A stretch of DNA of 64,000 nt from Ruficoccus sp. ZRK36. Lineage in GTDB: Bacteria; Verrucomicrobiota; Verrucomicrobiia; Opitutales; Cerasicoccaceae. Position 1 is the first letter of the stretch, and each line of letters starts with the position of its first letter. Where the stretch lies: assembly GCF_019603315.1 (NCBI RefSeq), contig NZ_CP080649.1, forward strand, positions 1 through 64,000. Reading direction: 5' to 3'. Positions 56,736 to 64,000 of this stretch are shown one piece after another. Under the pieces are notes generated by a model. The model was not told the origin of the DNA. It did no database searches and worked only from the letters and a program-made list of their open reading frames with translations. A program made the translations under genes and the position numbers.

Positions 56736-57678
56736 GACGTACGGGGCAGCCGGAGCCTTCGCACACGGCATTCATCATAGGTTGGGCGGGCACCGAAGTG
56801 CCGCTGTAAATTTCCATCGCACGCACGCCCTGCCAGACGAGCATCGAGGCTCCGTCGGCATAGCTCATGCCGCGCTCCCTTGCAGCGAGGCAGAGGGCGT
56901 TCTCGTGGCCATAGGGCATATCGTAGATTTTCAGACTCTCCTCAAAGCGATCCAACGCGATCGGCATGGGGTCGCCCCGGTGCAGGCCAAGCGAGGTGCC
57001 GTTGACCATCAGGCCGGTTGTGGGAAGCGCGGCGGGTGGGTTGGTCAGGTCAAAGCCATGCAGTCGGCCTCCCGCCACGGGCGCGAGCCCCTCCAGGACA
57101 CGCGCCAGACGGTCCTGACTGCGATTACCGATCCACAGCGACTTGCAGCCACTACGGAGGATGTGGTGAGCGACCGCCTGCGAAGCCCCTCCGGCCCCCA
57201 GCAGGATCACGTCCTGTCCAGCCAGTTCAGATCCCAGATCGCGGCGCACAGCCTCCTCCAGCCCAAAGGTGTCGGTATTGTACCCGCGGTAGCCGCCCTC
57301 GGGCAGGCGCAGCAGGGTGTTCACAGCGCCCACGGCAGCGGCGTTCTCGTCGAGCTCGGCCGCGAGACTGACCGCAGCCACCTTGTGCGGGAGCACGAGG
57401 TTCATGCCGAGGAAACCTGCCTCCCAGAGCTGCTCCAGAGCGGGGCCGAGCTGCCCCTCGGGGACGAACATTTTCACGTAATGCCAATCCGCAAACACGG
57501 GCTGCGTCTGCGCCATGCAGGCCAGCGCGGCATGGTACATGCGCGGGCTCAGAGAGTGTGCGACCGGGTCGCCCAGCACAGCCATTGAAACGCCTTCGCG
57601 CGGCCAGTGCTTTAAATCCTCCAGGGTGTATACGGTGTCCTGATCAAGCTTTTCGCTTGTAAGCATTTTCAAATTCAT
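56728..57678 (-). CDS. aroE: Shikimate dehydrogenase
   Basis: Reduces 3-dehydroshikimate with NADPH in the aromatic amino acid pathway. The 316-residue protein has the substrate site AVLGDPVAHSLSPRMYHAAL (about 38-57), NLVLPHKVAAVSLA with the catalytic lysine, and AVNTLLR. YRGYNTDTFGLEEAV carries the catalytic Asp, and the nucleotide fold has ILLGAGGASQAVAHHIL. It is somewhat longer than E. coli AroE because of an N-terminal extension. Start set at 57678 (MNLKML), which overlaps the SirB1-like gene by 35 nt; ATG 57666 is an alternative. Confidence 0.93.
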   Translation of the reverse strand: MNLKMLTSEKLDQDTVYTLEDLKHWPREGVSMAVLGDPVAHSLSPRMYHAALACMAQTQPVFADWHYVKMFVPEGQLGPALEQLWEAGFLGMNLVLPHKVAAVSLAAELDENAAAVGAVNTLLRLPEGGYRGYNTDTFGLEEAVRRDLGSELAGQDVILLGAGGASQAVAHHILRSGCKSLWIGNRSQDRLARVLEGLAPVAGGRLHGFDLTNPPAALPTTGLMVNGTSLGLHRGDPMPIALDRFEESLKIYDMPYGHENALCLAARERGMSYADGASMLVWQGVRAMEIYSGTSVPAQPMMNAVCEGSGCPVRHV

Positions 57679-58588
57679 GGACGAAATCGGCATAGAGGCG
57701 AGCCGATTCCGAATCCCGCGCACGGGTAAACTGGTTGACGAGGTTACGGCAGCAGCGCACCAGCACCTCACCGACGCTGATCGGAGCGAGCAGAGAGGGA
57801 TCGACCTCGACGTGGTGCGTTTCGAGCATCGACTCCAGCTCCTCGGCCGTGCGGAAAACGCCCCCCTCGAAGACATCGATGAAGAACGGCTCGCCCTCCG
57901 TGTAGCAGCCGATCATGAAGCGCCCTGGGAAGCCCACCGGCTCAACGGCCACGCCACAGCGATACGCCACCAGCAGGTAAACGATCGAAAGGGTGATCGG
58001 CAGCCCGCGCCGACGCTCAATCACGCGGTGCAGGAAGCTGTTGTCAGGGTGGTAGAAATCGTCCTGCGCGCCACGGAAGCCATACTCGTGAAAAATCACG
58101 CGGTTGAGCACGCGGCACTTCTCAAAGTCGGTCGAGGGCTCGCAGAAGAGCTGCTCACAGCGGCTCGCCACCTCATCCAGAAACAGACAGCAGAAGGTCG
58201 GGTCCAGGTCCGGGTACCAGGTGCGGTTGAGCATGAGCGATCCGGTCTCCAGCTCGTAGCGGTAGGAGTGGATGAACTCGATAAAGGCTGCCTTCGGGTC
58301 GTCCTCACGGAGCTCGTGCAGCATACGGCGCGCATGCTCGGCCATCGTGCCTTCCTGGCGGGAGGTTTCCCGCAACCAGCCGACACCGATGTCTCCCAGC
58401 TCCTTGTAGGCCTCGAGCACAGCAGTGCGTACGGCCTTCGAAGGGTCGTCCAGCAGGGCATGAAGAGCGGCTTTGCGCTCGGGTGTGCTCACAGGTTCCA
58501 TATCAACCTCTACCCTATCAGTTCCTCTATCTTCGGCAATGCTAAAGCGACGGTGCCCCTTTAGCCTTTGATGCCCGGACCACTCCAT
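57644..58588 (-). CDS. SirB1-like transglutaminase-fold protein
   Basis: Protein of 314 residues. The N-terminal part (about 30-100) looks like HEAT-type helices (RTAVLEAYKELGDIGVGWLRE). The rest matches the SirB1/UPF0162 domain: LNRVIFHEYGFRGAQDDFYHPDNSFLHRVIERRRGLPITLSIVYLLVAYRCGV and VGFPGRFMIG. The catalytic cysteine typical of transglutaminases is not evident where expected, as is common in this family. The start at 58588 shares a base with the YggS stop (TAATG), which favours coupling; ATG 58501 is an alternative. Function unknown. Confidence 0.82.
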   Translation of the reverse strand: MEWSGHQRLKGHRRFSIAEDRGTDRVEVDMEPVSTPERKAALHALLDDPSKAVRTAVLEAYKELGDIGVGWLRETSRQEGTMAEHARRMLHELREDDPKAAFIEFIHSYRYELETGSLMLNRTWYPDLDPTFCCLFLDEVASRCEQLFCEPSTDFEKCRVLNRVIFHEYGFRGAQDDFYHPDNSFLHRVIERRRGLPITLSIVYLLVAYRCGVAVEPVGFPGRFMIGCYTEGEPFFIDVFEGGVFRTAEELESMLETHHVEVDPSLLAPISVGEVLVRCCRNLVNQFTRARDSESARLYADFVHEFENAYKRKA

Positions 58589-59286
58589 TAATACCCCGGT
58601 CGGCTGCCAAAAAGCGCGGTGCCGATACGCACGAGAGTGCTGCCAGCTTTGACGGCCTCCTCCAGGTCATCCGTCATCCCCATGGAGAGAACGGGTAACG
58701 GCGTGCAAAAGCTCGCACTGAGCCGGTCACGAGTCTCCCTGAGACGCTCGAAGCAGCGCGCTGCCACGGACTTGTCCTCATCGAGAGGGGCAATCGTCAT
58801 CAATCCGTCCACCTGGAGGTTTGCGCATTCTAACGCCTGCTCCAGCAACGCATCGGCCTCGGAGCACTCGACGCCAAACTTGGCCGGGTCGTCACCGGCG
58901 TTGATCTGCAAGAGGACGGCAAGAGTCTTGCCCGCCTCTGCCGCGGCGACATCGAGCTTGCGAAGCAGCTTTTCGCTGTCCACGGACTGGATGCGGTCAA
59001 AATGCTCGGCAGCCACCTTGGCCTTGTTCGACTGGAGGTGGCCGATCAGCTCCCAGCGGATGGCCTTCCCCACCAGAGGCTGCTTATCCATCGCCTCCTG
59101 CACCCGGTTCTCCCCCACCGCACTAAAGCCGTAGCGGGCTGCATAAAGAGGAGCATCGGCCGGATGATTCTTTGTAACCGGCAGTATGGAGACCTCCTCA
59201 GGGCTGCGTCCTGACGCCTCACAGGTGAGCGTGATTCGCTCCTGGATCTGCTGACAGCGGGCGGCGAATTCGGCGTATTCAATCAT
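58588..59286 (-). CDS. yggS: YggS-family pyridoxal-phosphate homeostasis protein
   Basis: PLP-binding protein with the alanine-racemase-type barrel, 232 residues. It carries SILPVTKNHPADAPLYAARYGFSAVGENRVQEAMDK (PLP lysine in VTKNHP, about residue 38), RWELIGHLQSNKAKVAAEHFDRIQSVDS, and the C-terminal LSMGMTDDLEEAVKAGSTLVRIGTALFG. No enzymatic activity is known; the protein buffers PLP. It is the first gene of the yggS-sirB1-aroE-pilD(-sanA) string and is divergent from a LysR gene, 60 nt away. Confidence 0.94.
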   Translation of the reverse strand: MIEYAEFAARCQQIQERITLTCEASGRSPEEVSILPVTKNHPADAPLYAARYGFSAVGENRVQEAMDKQPLVGKAIRWELIGHLQSNKAKVAAEHFDRIQSVDSEKLLRKLDVAAAEAGKTLAVLLQINAGDDPAKFGVECSEADALLEQALECANLQVDGLMTIAPLDEDKSVAARCFERLRETRDRLSASFCTPLPVLSMGMTDDLEEAVKAGSTLVRIGTALFGSRPGY

Positions 59287-59346
59287 AGTGAGGAAATAAA
59301 GATAAGATTCGCTAAATTTATTATTGATTCGCAATAAGAATCCATT

Positions 59347-60261
59347 ATGCAATTTTCCATGCACATCGAAAATTTCAAAATTTTCAGCGATCTGGTCGAA
59401 AGCCAGAGCTTTTCTCGTGCCGCCAAGCTTAATGGCATTACCCAATCCGCCGTCAGCCAGCAGCTTCGGGCAATGGAGAAACACTTCAATGTCCTGATCG
59501 TTGACCGTAGTCAAAAACAATTTCGTCTAACCCGTGAGGGCTCCAAGCTCTACGAATCAGCGAAAGAACTCCTGCACATGTATGAAAAGCTCACCAGTGA
59601 GCTGCAGGAAATGAAGAAGGTCATTAGCGGGACGATTCACATCTCCACCATTTACAGCATCGGTCTGCACGAGCTACCTCCCTATGTGAAGGAGTTTCTG
59701 CAGGAGTTCCCGTCGGTCAATGTCCGCGTGGAATACCGGCGCTCGAACCTCGTCTACGAAGATGTGCTGCACAATGCCGTCGATCTCGGCCTGGTCGCCT
59801 ATCCCAACAAGATTCGCCAGCTTGAGGTCATCCCCTTCCAGGAGGACCACCTCGTCGTCATCTGCAGCCCGAATCACCCCCTGGCCCGACAAAAGTCTGT
59901 GGAGGTAAAGGATTTGGCCGAGCATCGCTTCATCGGCTTCGAGCAGGACATCCCGACCCGTAAGGCCACGGACCAGTTCTTCAAGGAAGTGAAGCTCGAT
60001 ATCGAGCCGGTGATGGAGTTTGACAACATCGAGACCGTGAAGCGCGCCGTCGAAATTGACGCCGGCATCTCGATCGTCCCCTCGACCACCGTGCAGCAGG
60101 AAGTCAAGCAAGGCCTGATCTGCGCCCTCAACATCAAGGGCAAAAAGCTGTCTCGCCCGCTGGCCATCGTCCACCGCAAGGGCCGTGTCCTGACTCCGGC
60201 AATGAAAAAGCTGATCAGCCTGTTAACCGGAAAGAATCTGGTCAAGTCGGCCGCAGCCTAA
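59347..60261 (+). CDS. LysR-family transcriptional regulator
   Basis: DNA-binding regulator of 304 residues. The winged helix-turn-helix (about 6-66) has FKIFSDLVESQSFSRAAKLNGITQSAVSQQLRAMEKHFNVLIVDRS. A linker helix and a periplasmic-binding-like effector domain follow, with TIHISTIYSIGLHELPPYVKEFLQEFPSVNVRVEY and AVEIDAGISIVPSTTVQQEV. The effector is unknown. The divergent yggS operon is a candidate target. The ATG at 59359 would start at MHIENF, closer to the usual LysR N-terminus. A strong terminator follows. Confidence 0.92.
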   Translation: MQFSMHIENFKIFSDLVESQSFSRAAKLNGITQSAVSQQLRAMEKHFNVLIVDRSQKQFRLTREGSKLYESAKELLHMYEKLTSELQEMKKVISGTIHISTIYSIGLHELPPYVKEFLQEFPSVNVRVEYRRSNLVYEDVLHNAVDLGLVAYPNKIRQLEVIPFQEDHLVVICSPNHPLARQKSVEVKDLAEHRFIGFEQDIPTRKATDQFFKEVKLDIEPVMEFDNIETVKRAVEIDAGISIVPSTTVQQEVKQGLICALNIKGKKLSRPLAIVHRKGRVLTPAMKKLISLLTGKNLVKSAAA

Positions 60262-60283
60262 GCTCAACGAGCCTCTTTTTTAC

Positions 60284-60340
60284 TGGCCGTTACGGCGCTT
60301 TCCCAAAAAGGGATTGCACCGTAACGGCCATTTCTTTTTC
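60284..60340 (+). terminator. Strong terminator after LysR, directly before the DUF481 gene
   Basis: TGGCCGTTACGG (60284-60295) pairs perfectly with CCGTAACGGCCA (60319-60330). An inner TCCCAAAAAGGGA hairpin lies in the loop, and TTTCTTTTTC follows. Only 12 nt separate the U-tract from the DUF481 start codon. Confidence 0.88.
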
Positions 60341-60352
60341 GTCGTAAACTTC

Positions 60353-61423
60353 ATGAGCAAGCTACGAGCACTGATATTTCTTATGTTTCTGCCACTGAGC
60401 GCCGTTGGACTGCACGGCGCCGATGTCCTCGTTCTGCAGAACGGCGACACCATCTCTGGGCAGTATGTGAGCCAGGCCAATGGGGTCATCACCTTCAAAA
60501 GCCCGATCCTGGGCACCATCCGCATCTCTGATAAACTCGCCGAAGTGCAGAGCCCTGCTGAAACGACCGAGGAAGTCGACGGTCCCTCAATCCCCGCAGC
60601 GGGTGAGCAGCTGGCCGATGCAGCCGCAGGCACACCTCCTGCCGCCAATGCTGAAGCCGAGCCGACCAAGACGGCTGAGCAGATAGCGGCCGAGAAACAA
60701 GCCGAGTACTACGACAAGCTCTTTGCTGAGTGGAAAGAAACCTTCCAGTCGATCATCCCCGAAGGCTGGAGCGGTAAGATCAATGTCGGCTACACCTACA
60801 CCGACTCAGACTCGACGACCACCTCGCTCATCACTGGCTTCAAGGCGAAGAAAGACTCGGGTAAGAACCACTACGAGATGGCAGCGTTCTACGAGTTCGG
60901 CGACACGGTCAACTCCAAGGGCGTCAAGACCGTCAATACCGACAAATACGGTGGCGGCTTTAACTACAAGTACGACCTCTCCGAGGTTTGGTTCATCACC
61001 TCGACCAGCAGCTACCTGCATGACCAGGTGAAGGAGATCAACAACCAGGCAACCGAGCAGGTGGGCGTTGGTTATCGCATCTTTAACGACGACGACATGA
61101 AGCTGAGCGTCAACGGTGGTATGGCTCTCCAGTACAACAACGTCTCCGGCGTCTCGCAAAAGTGGTACTACTACATGACGCTCGGGAACGACTTCGAGTA
61201 CCACTTCAATAAGTACTTCCGCGCCGAGCAGAACTTCAACGTGCGCCTCGACCCCTCCGAAACCAGCCAGTACCAGATCTACTTCCGCGTGGCCGGTATC
61301 GCCAAGCTCACCGACTGGGTCGAAGCCAGCCTGAGCTACAACTACTCCTACGACAGCACCGTAGGGGTCGGCTCCACCAAGGACGAACAGCGCATCATCT
61401 TCGCGCTGGGCATTCCCTTCTAA
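60353..61423 (+). CDS. DUF481-family outer-membrane beta-barrel protein
   Basis: Predicted outer-membrane protein of 356 residues. A signal peptide (MSKLRALIFLMFLPLSAVGLHGAD) is followed by a small domain (VLVLQNGDTISGQYVSQANGVITFKSPILGTIRI) and an acidic Ala/Pro linker (about 65-125). The DUF481 barrel has alternating aromatic strands such as INVGYTYTDSDSTTTSL and FYEFGDTVNSK, and the protein ends in a terminal Phe (LGIPF), as outer-membrane barrels do. Function of the family is unknown. No Shine-Dalgarno precedes the ATG; the leader is U-rich. Confidence 0.85.
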   Translation: MSKLRALIFLMFLPLSAVGLHGADVLVLQNGDTISGQYVSQANGVITFKSPILGTIRISDKLAEVQSPAETTEEVDGPSIPAAGEQLADAAAGTPPAANAEAEPTKTAEQIAAEKQAEYYDKLFAEWKETFQSIIPEGWSGKINVGYTYTDSDSTTTSLITGFKAKKDSGKNHYEMAAFYEFGDTVNSKGVKTVNTDKYGGGFNYKYDLSEVWFITSTSSYLHDQVKEINNQATEQVGVGYRIFNDDDMKLSVNGGMALQYNNVSGVSQKWYYYMTLGNDFEYHFNKYFRAEQNFNVRLDPSETSQYQIYFRVAGIAKLTDWVEASLSYNYSYDSTVGVGSTKDEQRIIFALGIPF

Positions 61424-61454
61424 GCCAGCCTGAGGCGACGCAGCTCTTCTTTCC

Positions 61455-61491
61455 AAGCCCGTGATGCTCCTTGCGTCACGGGTTTTCTTTT
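61455..61491 (+). terminator. Rho-independent terminator of the DUF481 gene
   Basis: AGCCCGTGA...TCACGGGTT stem with an 11-nt loop, followed by TTCTTTTAG. It lies 32 nt after the stop. Confidence 0.85.
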
Positions 61492-61635
61492 AGCCTCCGT
61501 TCTCTATACCTTCTCCCCCCTAGAGAGACTTAACAGTGGTACGAAACGATGGCTTTGCACCACAGGTGCAGCCTCTCAGCCCATGCAGTCCCTCTAGAGC
61601 TAGAGAACTGCCGCACCCTCTGAAACCCAGACATC

Positions 61636-61667
61636 AAAAAGGCCGCCTCGATAAACGAGACGGCCTT
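61636..61667 (-). terminator. Rho-independent terminator of pgk-tpiA
   Basis: Minus strand AAGGCCGTCTCG-TTTAT-CGAGGCGGCCTT (one G-U pair) followed by TTT. It is about 160 nt after tpiA, past a first inverted repeat. Confidence 0.85.
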
Positions 61668-61778
61668 AATGGTATGGGGTGTGGGCTTGAGAAAAGTTAA
61701 CTGATTCGCGTAGCTATCGCAACTAGTGCGAGAAGTTGAATCCAGTGTAGAGTCCGGCCCACGCTTGCCAAGAGTTTT

Positions 61779-61814
61779 TTCCCGGTTTTCCGAAATTTTT
61801 CAGAAAACCGGGAA
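61779..61814. repeat. 12-bp inverted repeat 12 nt after tpiA
   Basis: TTCCCGGTTTTC (61779-61790) and GAAAACCGGGAA (61803-61814) are perfectly complementary around a 12-nt loop. There is no T-run on the exit side for either strand, so it is not a canonical terminator; 3'-end stabilisation is possible. Confidence 0.7.
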
Positions 61815-61825
61815 GTCTCTTAAAC

Positions 61826-62614
61826 TTAGCTTTCAGACTTGGTCTGAGCCGAAGCGGCTTCGACCAGCTTGGCGAAGGATTTGGCCTCCAGAGCAGCGCC
61901 CCCGATCAAACCACCGTCGATGTCCTTCTCGGCCAGCAGCTCGGTTGCGTTGGCGGGCTTCATGGAGCCGCCGTAGAGGATGCGGATCTTGTCAGCGGCT
62001 TCAGCACCGAGGGTGTCAGCCAGCATCTTGCGGATGGCGGCGTGAACTTCCTGAGCCATTTCCGGCGTAGCGGTCTTACCCGTGCCGATCGCCCAGACGG
62101 GCTCGTAGGCTACGACGATGTTGTCGGCGTGCTTCTTATCCACACCGGCGAGGCCGCCCTTGACCTGCTCTTCGATGACCTCGAGGGTCTTGCCGCCTTC
62201 GCGCTGCTCGATGGTTTCACCGACGCAGAGGATGGGCTTGAGGCTGTTTTCGAGGGAGGCGATGACCTTCTGGTTGATGAAGGCGTCGGTCTCACCGAAG
62301 TACTGACGACGCTCGCTGTGACCGAGGATCACGTAGCTGACGTAGAAGGTGCGCAGCATAGCGGCGGAAATCTCGCCGGTGTAGGCACCTTCGGGCTCGG
62401 GGTGCATGTTCTGCGCACCGAGCTGAATGTTGTTGGCTTCGGACAGGGCCTTGGCCGCGCTCTCAAGCGCGGTGAACGGCGGGCAGATAGCCACGCCGAC
62501 ATCAGTCTGGCTGCCGATCTCGGCGAGAATGCCATTGATCAGCTCCACGCCGTCAGGCGCGGTCTTGTTCATCTTCCAGTTCCCCGCGATCAGATATTTA
62601 CGCTTGGTAGCCAT
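61826..62614 (-). CDS. tpiA: Triosephosphate isomerase
   Basis: Interconverts dihydroxyacetone phosphate and glyceraldehyde-3-phosphate. The 262-residue TIM barrel has LIAGNWKMNKTAP (Asn/Lys of the active site, about 9-21), VILGHSERRQYFGE with the electrophilic His, YEPVWAIGTGKTATPEMAQEVH with the catalytic Glu and loop 6 (about 170-191), and ILYGGSMKPANA plus GGLIGGAALE binding phosphate. It follows pgk by 38 nt on the same strand, the common glycolytic pairing. Confidence 0.97.
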   Translation of the reverse strand: MATKRKYLIAGNWKMNKTAPDGVELINGILAEIGSQTDVGVAICPPFTALESAAKALSEANNIQLGAQNMHPEPEGAYTGEISAAMLRTFYVSYVILGHSERRQYFGETDAFINQKVIASLENSLKPILCVGETIEQREGGKTLEVIEEQVKGGLAGVDKKHADNIVVAYEPVWAIGTGKTATPEMAQEVHAAIRKMLADTLGAEAADKIRILYGGSMKPANATELLAEKDIDGGLIGGAALEAKSFAKLVEAASAQTKSES

Positions 62615-62652
62615 AGTCTTAAAATTGATAGAAATTCCGGTTGGTTGGAGGG

Positions 62653-63855
62653 TTAAGCCTGCTCCAGAGCAGCCACACCCGGCAAGGTTTTTCCTTCGAG
62701 GAACTCGAGGCTCGCGCCCCCACCCGTGCTGATGAAGGAGACCTTGTCGCCATAGCCACTCTTCTTGATGGCCTTGACGGAGTCACCACCACCGATGATC
62801 GAGATGGCGTCGGCTTCAGCGACGGTCTCGGCCACAGCAAAGGTACCCTTGGAGCATTCCTTGATCTCGAAGATGCCCATCGGACCGTTCCAGAGGATGG
62901 TCTTGGACTTGGCGGCTTCGGCCTTGTAGAGCTCGATGGTCTTGGGGCCGATGTCGACGCCCTGCCAGCCTTCGGGGATGTCCTCACCGCAGACCTTGAC
63001 TTCACCGACCGTGCCGGCGCCGAAGTCCACCTTGTCGGTGATGACGTTGTCCACGGGCAGCAGGAAGTTCACGCCCTTTTCCTTGGCCTTCGCGAGGCAA
63101 GCCTTGGCGGTCTCGATCTTGTCGGGCTCGTTGAGGCTGGAACCGACCTGGTGGTCGAGGGCCAGTGCAAAGGTGTAGGCCATGGCGCCACCGATCAGCA
63201 TGGTGTCGCACTTTTCGAGCAGGGCCTCGATGACGGTGATCTTGTCGGAGACCTTGGCACCGCCAAGGATGACGGTGAAGGGGCGCTCGGGCTTGGCGGT
63301 CTTGTCGCCGAGGAAGTCCAGTTCCTTCTCGATGAGGAAGCCGGAGACCTTCGGGCCGGAAATATACTTGGTGATGCCTTCCGTGGTGGCGTGCGCGCGG
63401 TGCGCGGTGCCGAAAGCATCGTTGACGTAAGCGTCGGCGAACTTGGCCAGGGCCTGGCAGAACTCGGGCTCGTTCTTTTCCTCACCCTTGTAGAAGCGGG
63501 CGTTCTCCAGCAGGATGACGCCGCCGTCGGCGAGATCATTGGCAGCCTTTTCGGCTTCCGGGCCGATGCAGTCGGGCACGAACAGGACGGGCTGGCCGAG
63601 GCGCTCGGAGAGGGCCTTGGCGACGGGAGCCAGAGTGAACTTCAGGTTCTTCTCGCCCTTCGGACGGCCCAGGTGGCTGGCCAGGATGACCTTGGCGCCC
63701 TGGCCGACGAGGTGCTTGATCGTGGGCAGTGCGCCCATGATGCGGGTGTCGTCGGAAATGTTACCCTGCGCGTCGAAGGGCACATTGAAGTCCACGCGCA
63801 CGAAGACACGCTTACCGGCGAGATTGACGTCCTTGATGGTTTTTACGGAAGCCAT
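62653..63855 (-). CDS. pgk: Phosphoglycerate kinase
   Basis: Makes ATP from 1,3-bisphosphoglycerate. The 400-residue protein has RVFVRVDFNVPFDAQGNISDDTRI at the N-terminus (substrate Arg and Asp), ASHLGRPKG (about 60-68), LENARFYKGEEKN, PFTVILGGAKVSDKITVIEALL in the hinge, and LWNGPMGIFE and GGGDSVKAI near the nucleotide site. It ends with FISTGGGASLEFLEGKTLPGVAALE. Length and motifs are normal. A gap gene may lie further right, outside the window. Confidence 0.97.
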   Translation of the reverse strand: MASVKTIKDVNLAGKRVFVRVDFNVPFDAQGNISDDTRIMGALPTIKHLVGQGAKVILASHLGRPKGEKNLKFTLAPVAKALSERLGQPVLFVPDCIGPEAEKAANDLADGGVILLENARFYKGEEKNEPEFCQALAKFADAYVNDAFGTAHRAHATTEGITKYISGPKVSGFLIEKELDFLGDKTAKPERPFTVILGGAKVSDKITVIEALLEKCDTMLIGGAMAYTFALALDHQVGSSLNEPDKIETAKACLAKAKEKGVNFLLPVDNVITDKVDFGAGTVGEVKVCGEDIPEGWQGVDIGPKTIELYKAEAAKSKTILWNGPMGIFEIKECSKGTFAVAETVAEADAISIIGGGDSVKAIKKSGYGDKVSFISTGGGASLEFLEGKTLPGVAALEQA

Positions 63856-63943
63856 AGCAAATGCAGTTATTCAGTTCTCGGTTGTGCAGTTAAACAGTAT
63901 TGGGGGCGGCTTTCAGGCAAAGCAAGAAATGCTCTCCCAAAAG

Positions 63944-63980
63944 GTGATGCGAAGCATCACGGGTGCAGGGCTTGCCCTGC
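63944..63980. repeat. Intergenic hairpin cluster D
   Basis: GTGATGC-GAA-GCATCAC (63944-63960) is followed by GCAGGGC-TT-GCCCTGC (63965-63980). The first matches modules in clusters B and C, and the second is identical to that of cluster A. This is upstream of pgk at the right edge of the window. Confidence 0.8.
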
Positions 63981-64000
63981 TTGGGGAAAGCGAGGCCGCC

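Larger units (their letters stand above)
61424..61825. other. Intergenic region without a gene (DUF481-tpiA, convergent)
   Basis: 402 nt. It holds a plus-strand terminator (61455-61491), a minus-strand terminator (61636-61667), a CTCTAGAGCTAGAG-type self-complementary patch near 61599-61613, and a 12-bp inverted repeat close to the tpiA stop (61779-61814). No credible open frame is seen. Confidence 0.6.

Noticed and set aside
61779-61814. Canonical terminator of tpiA
   Set aside because: The stem is good, but on the minus strand it is followed by A's; the terminator at 61636-61667 fits better.

Overview
The window is about 64 kb of GC-rich chromosomal DNA from a Gram-negative bacterium. I infer Verrucomicrobiota, probably the Opitutae/Puniceicoccales side. 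The grounds are combined: a lipid-A-type envelope gene (LAB_N), a Tat-exported sulfatase and a large CBM-bearing glycosidase, an exosortase-EpsI fusion, a membrane pyrophosphatase, a glucosylglycerate osmolyte cluster, and conserved genes of no known function. No 16S gene is present, so this placement is a judgement. I see no prophage, IS element, CRISPR array or rRNA.

Layout. 1-8426 (minus strand) is the classical translation/transcription block, read tRNA-Thr, tuf, tRNA-Trp, secE, nusG, rplK, rplA, rplJ, rplL, rpoB, with rpoB cut by the left edge. lysS lies upstream. 10173-14493 holds a CvpA-like protein, HspQ, an unknown protein, a DUF456 protein and the lipoate genes lipB and lipA. 14646-24002 holds a secreted glycosidase, dgkA, the pyrophosphatase hppA behind a conserved unknown gene, a PPK2 kinase with a histone-H1-like tail, and a sulfatase. 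24137-32142 holds a CPA2 antiporter, a sugar-isomerase-like TIM barrel, a histone-deacetylase-family protein and a fused 5-oxoprolinase/hydantoinase. 32316-35323 is the sulfate-activation set cysC-cysD-cysN.

35538-44004 is the most coherent accessory region. On the minus strand lie a degenerate M20 peptidase, gpgS (overlapping it), a small membrane protein, a GT4 transferase and a HAD phosphatase. Divergent from them lie a second GT4 and a GH13_18 phosphorylase. Together these look like synthesis and phosphorolysis of glucosylglycerate, possibly extended to mannosylglucosylglycerate, a compatible solute.

44310-50748 holds an ADP-ribosylglycohydrolase-like protein, an SGNH hydrolase, the exosortase-EpsI fusion, an FAD oxidoreductase, a methyltransferase and an AEC transporter. 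50772-54228 is a tight minus-strand operon (GT39, PAP2 phosphatase, GT2, LAB_N) that looks like a lipid A or lipid-carrier remodelling unit. 54316-59286 holds DUF486, SanA, prepilin peptidase, aroE, a SirB1-like protein and YggS. A LysR regulator and a DUF481 beta-barrel follow on the plus strand, then tpiA and pgk on the minus strand.

A notable non-coding theme is a set of short modular hairpins reused in several intergenic regions (14520-14646, 22320-22540, 45392-45556, 63944-63980), including one perfect 21-bp inverted repeat. A second is a 27-nt purine-rich repeat (ACCGC.AAG..CGC.AAG type) flanking genes of the osmolyte cluster. I found no clearly new defence or mobile system. The best leads are the osmolyte cluster with its catalytically degenerate M20 partner, the lipid-remodelling operon, the PPK2 tail, the hairpin family and one small-RNA candidate.
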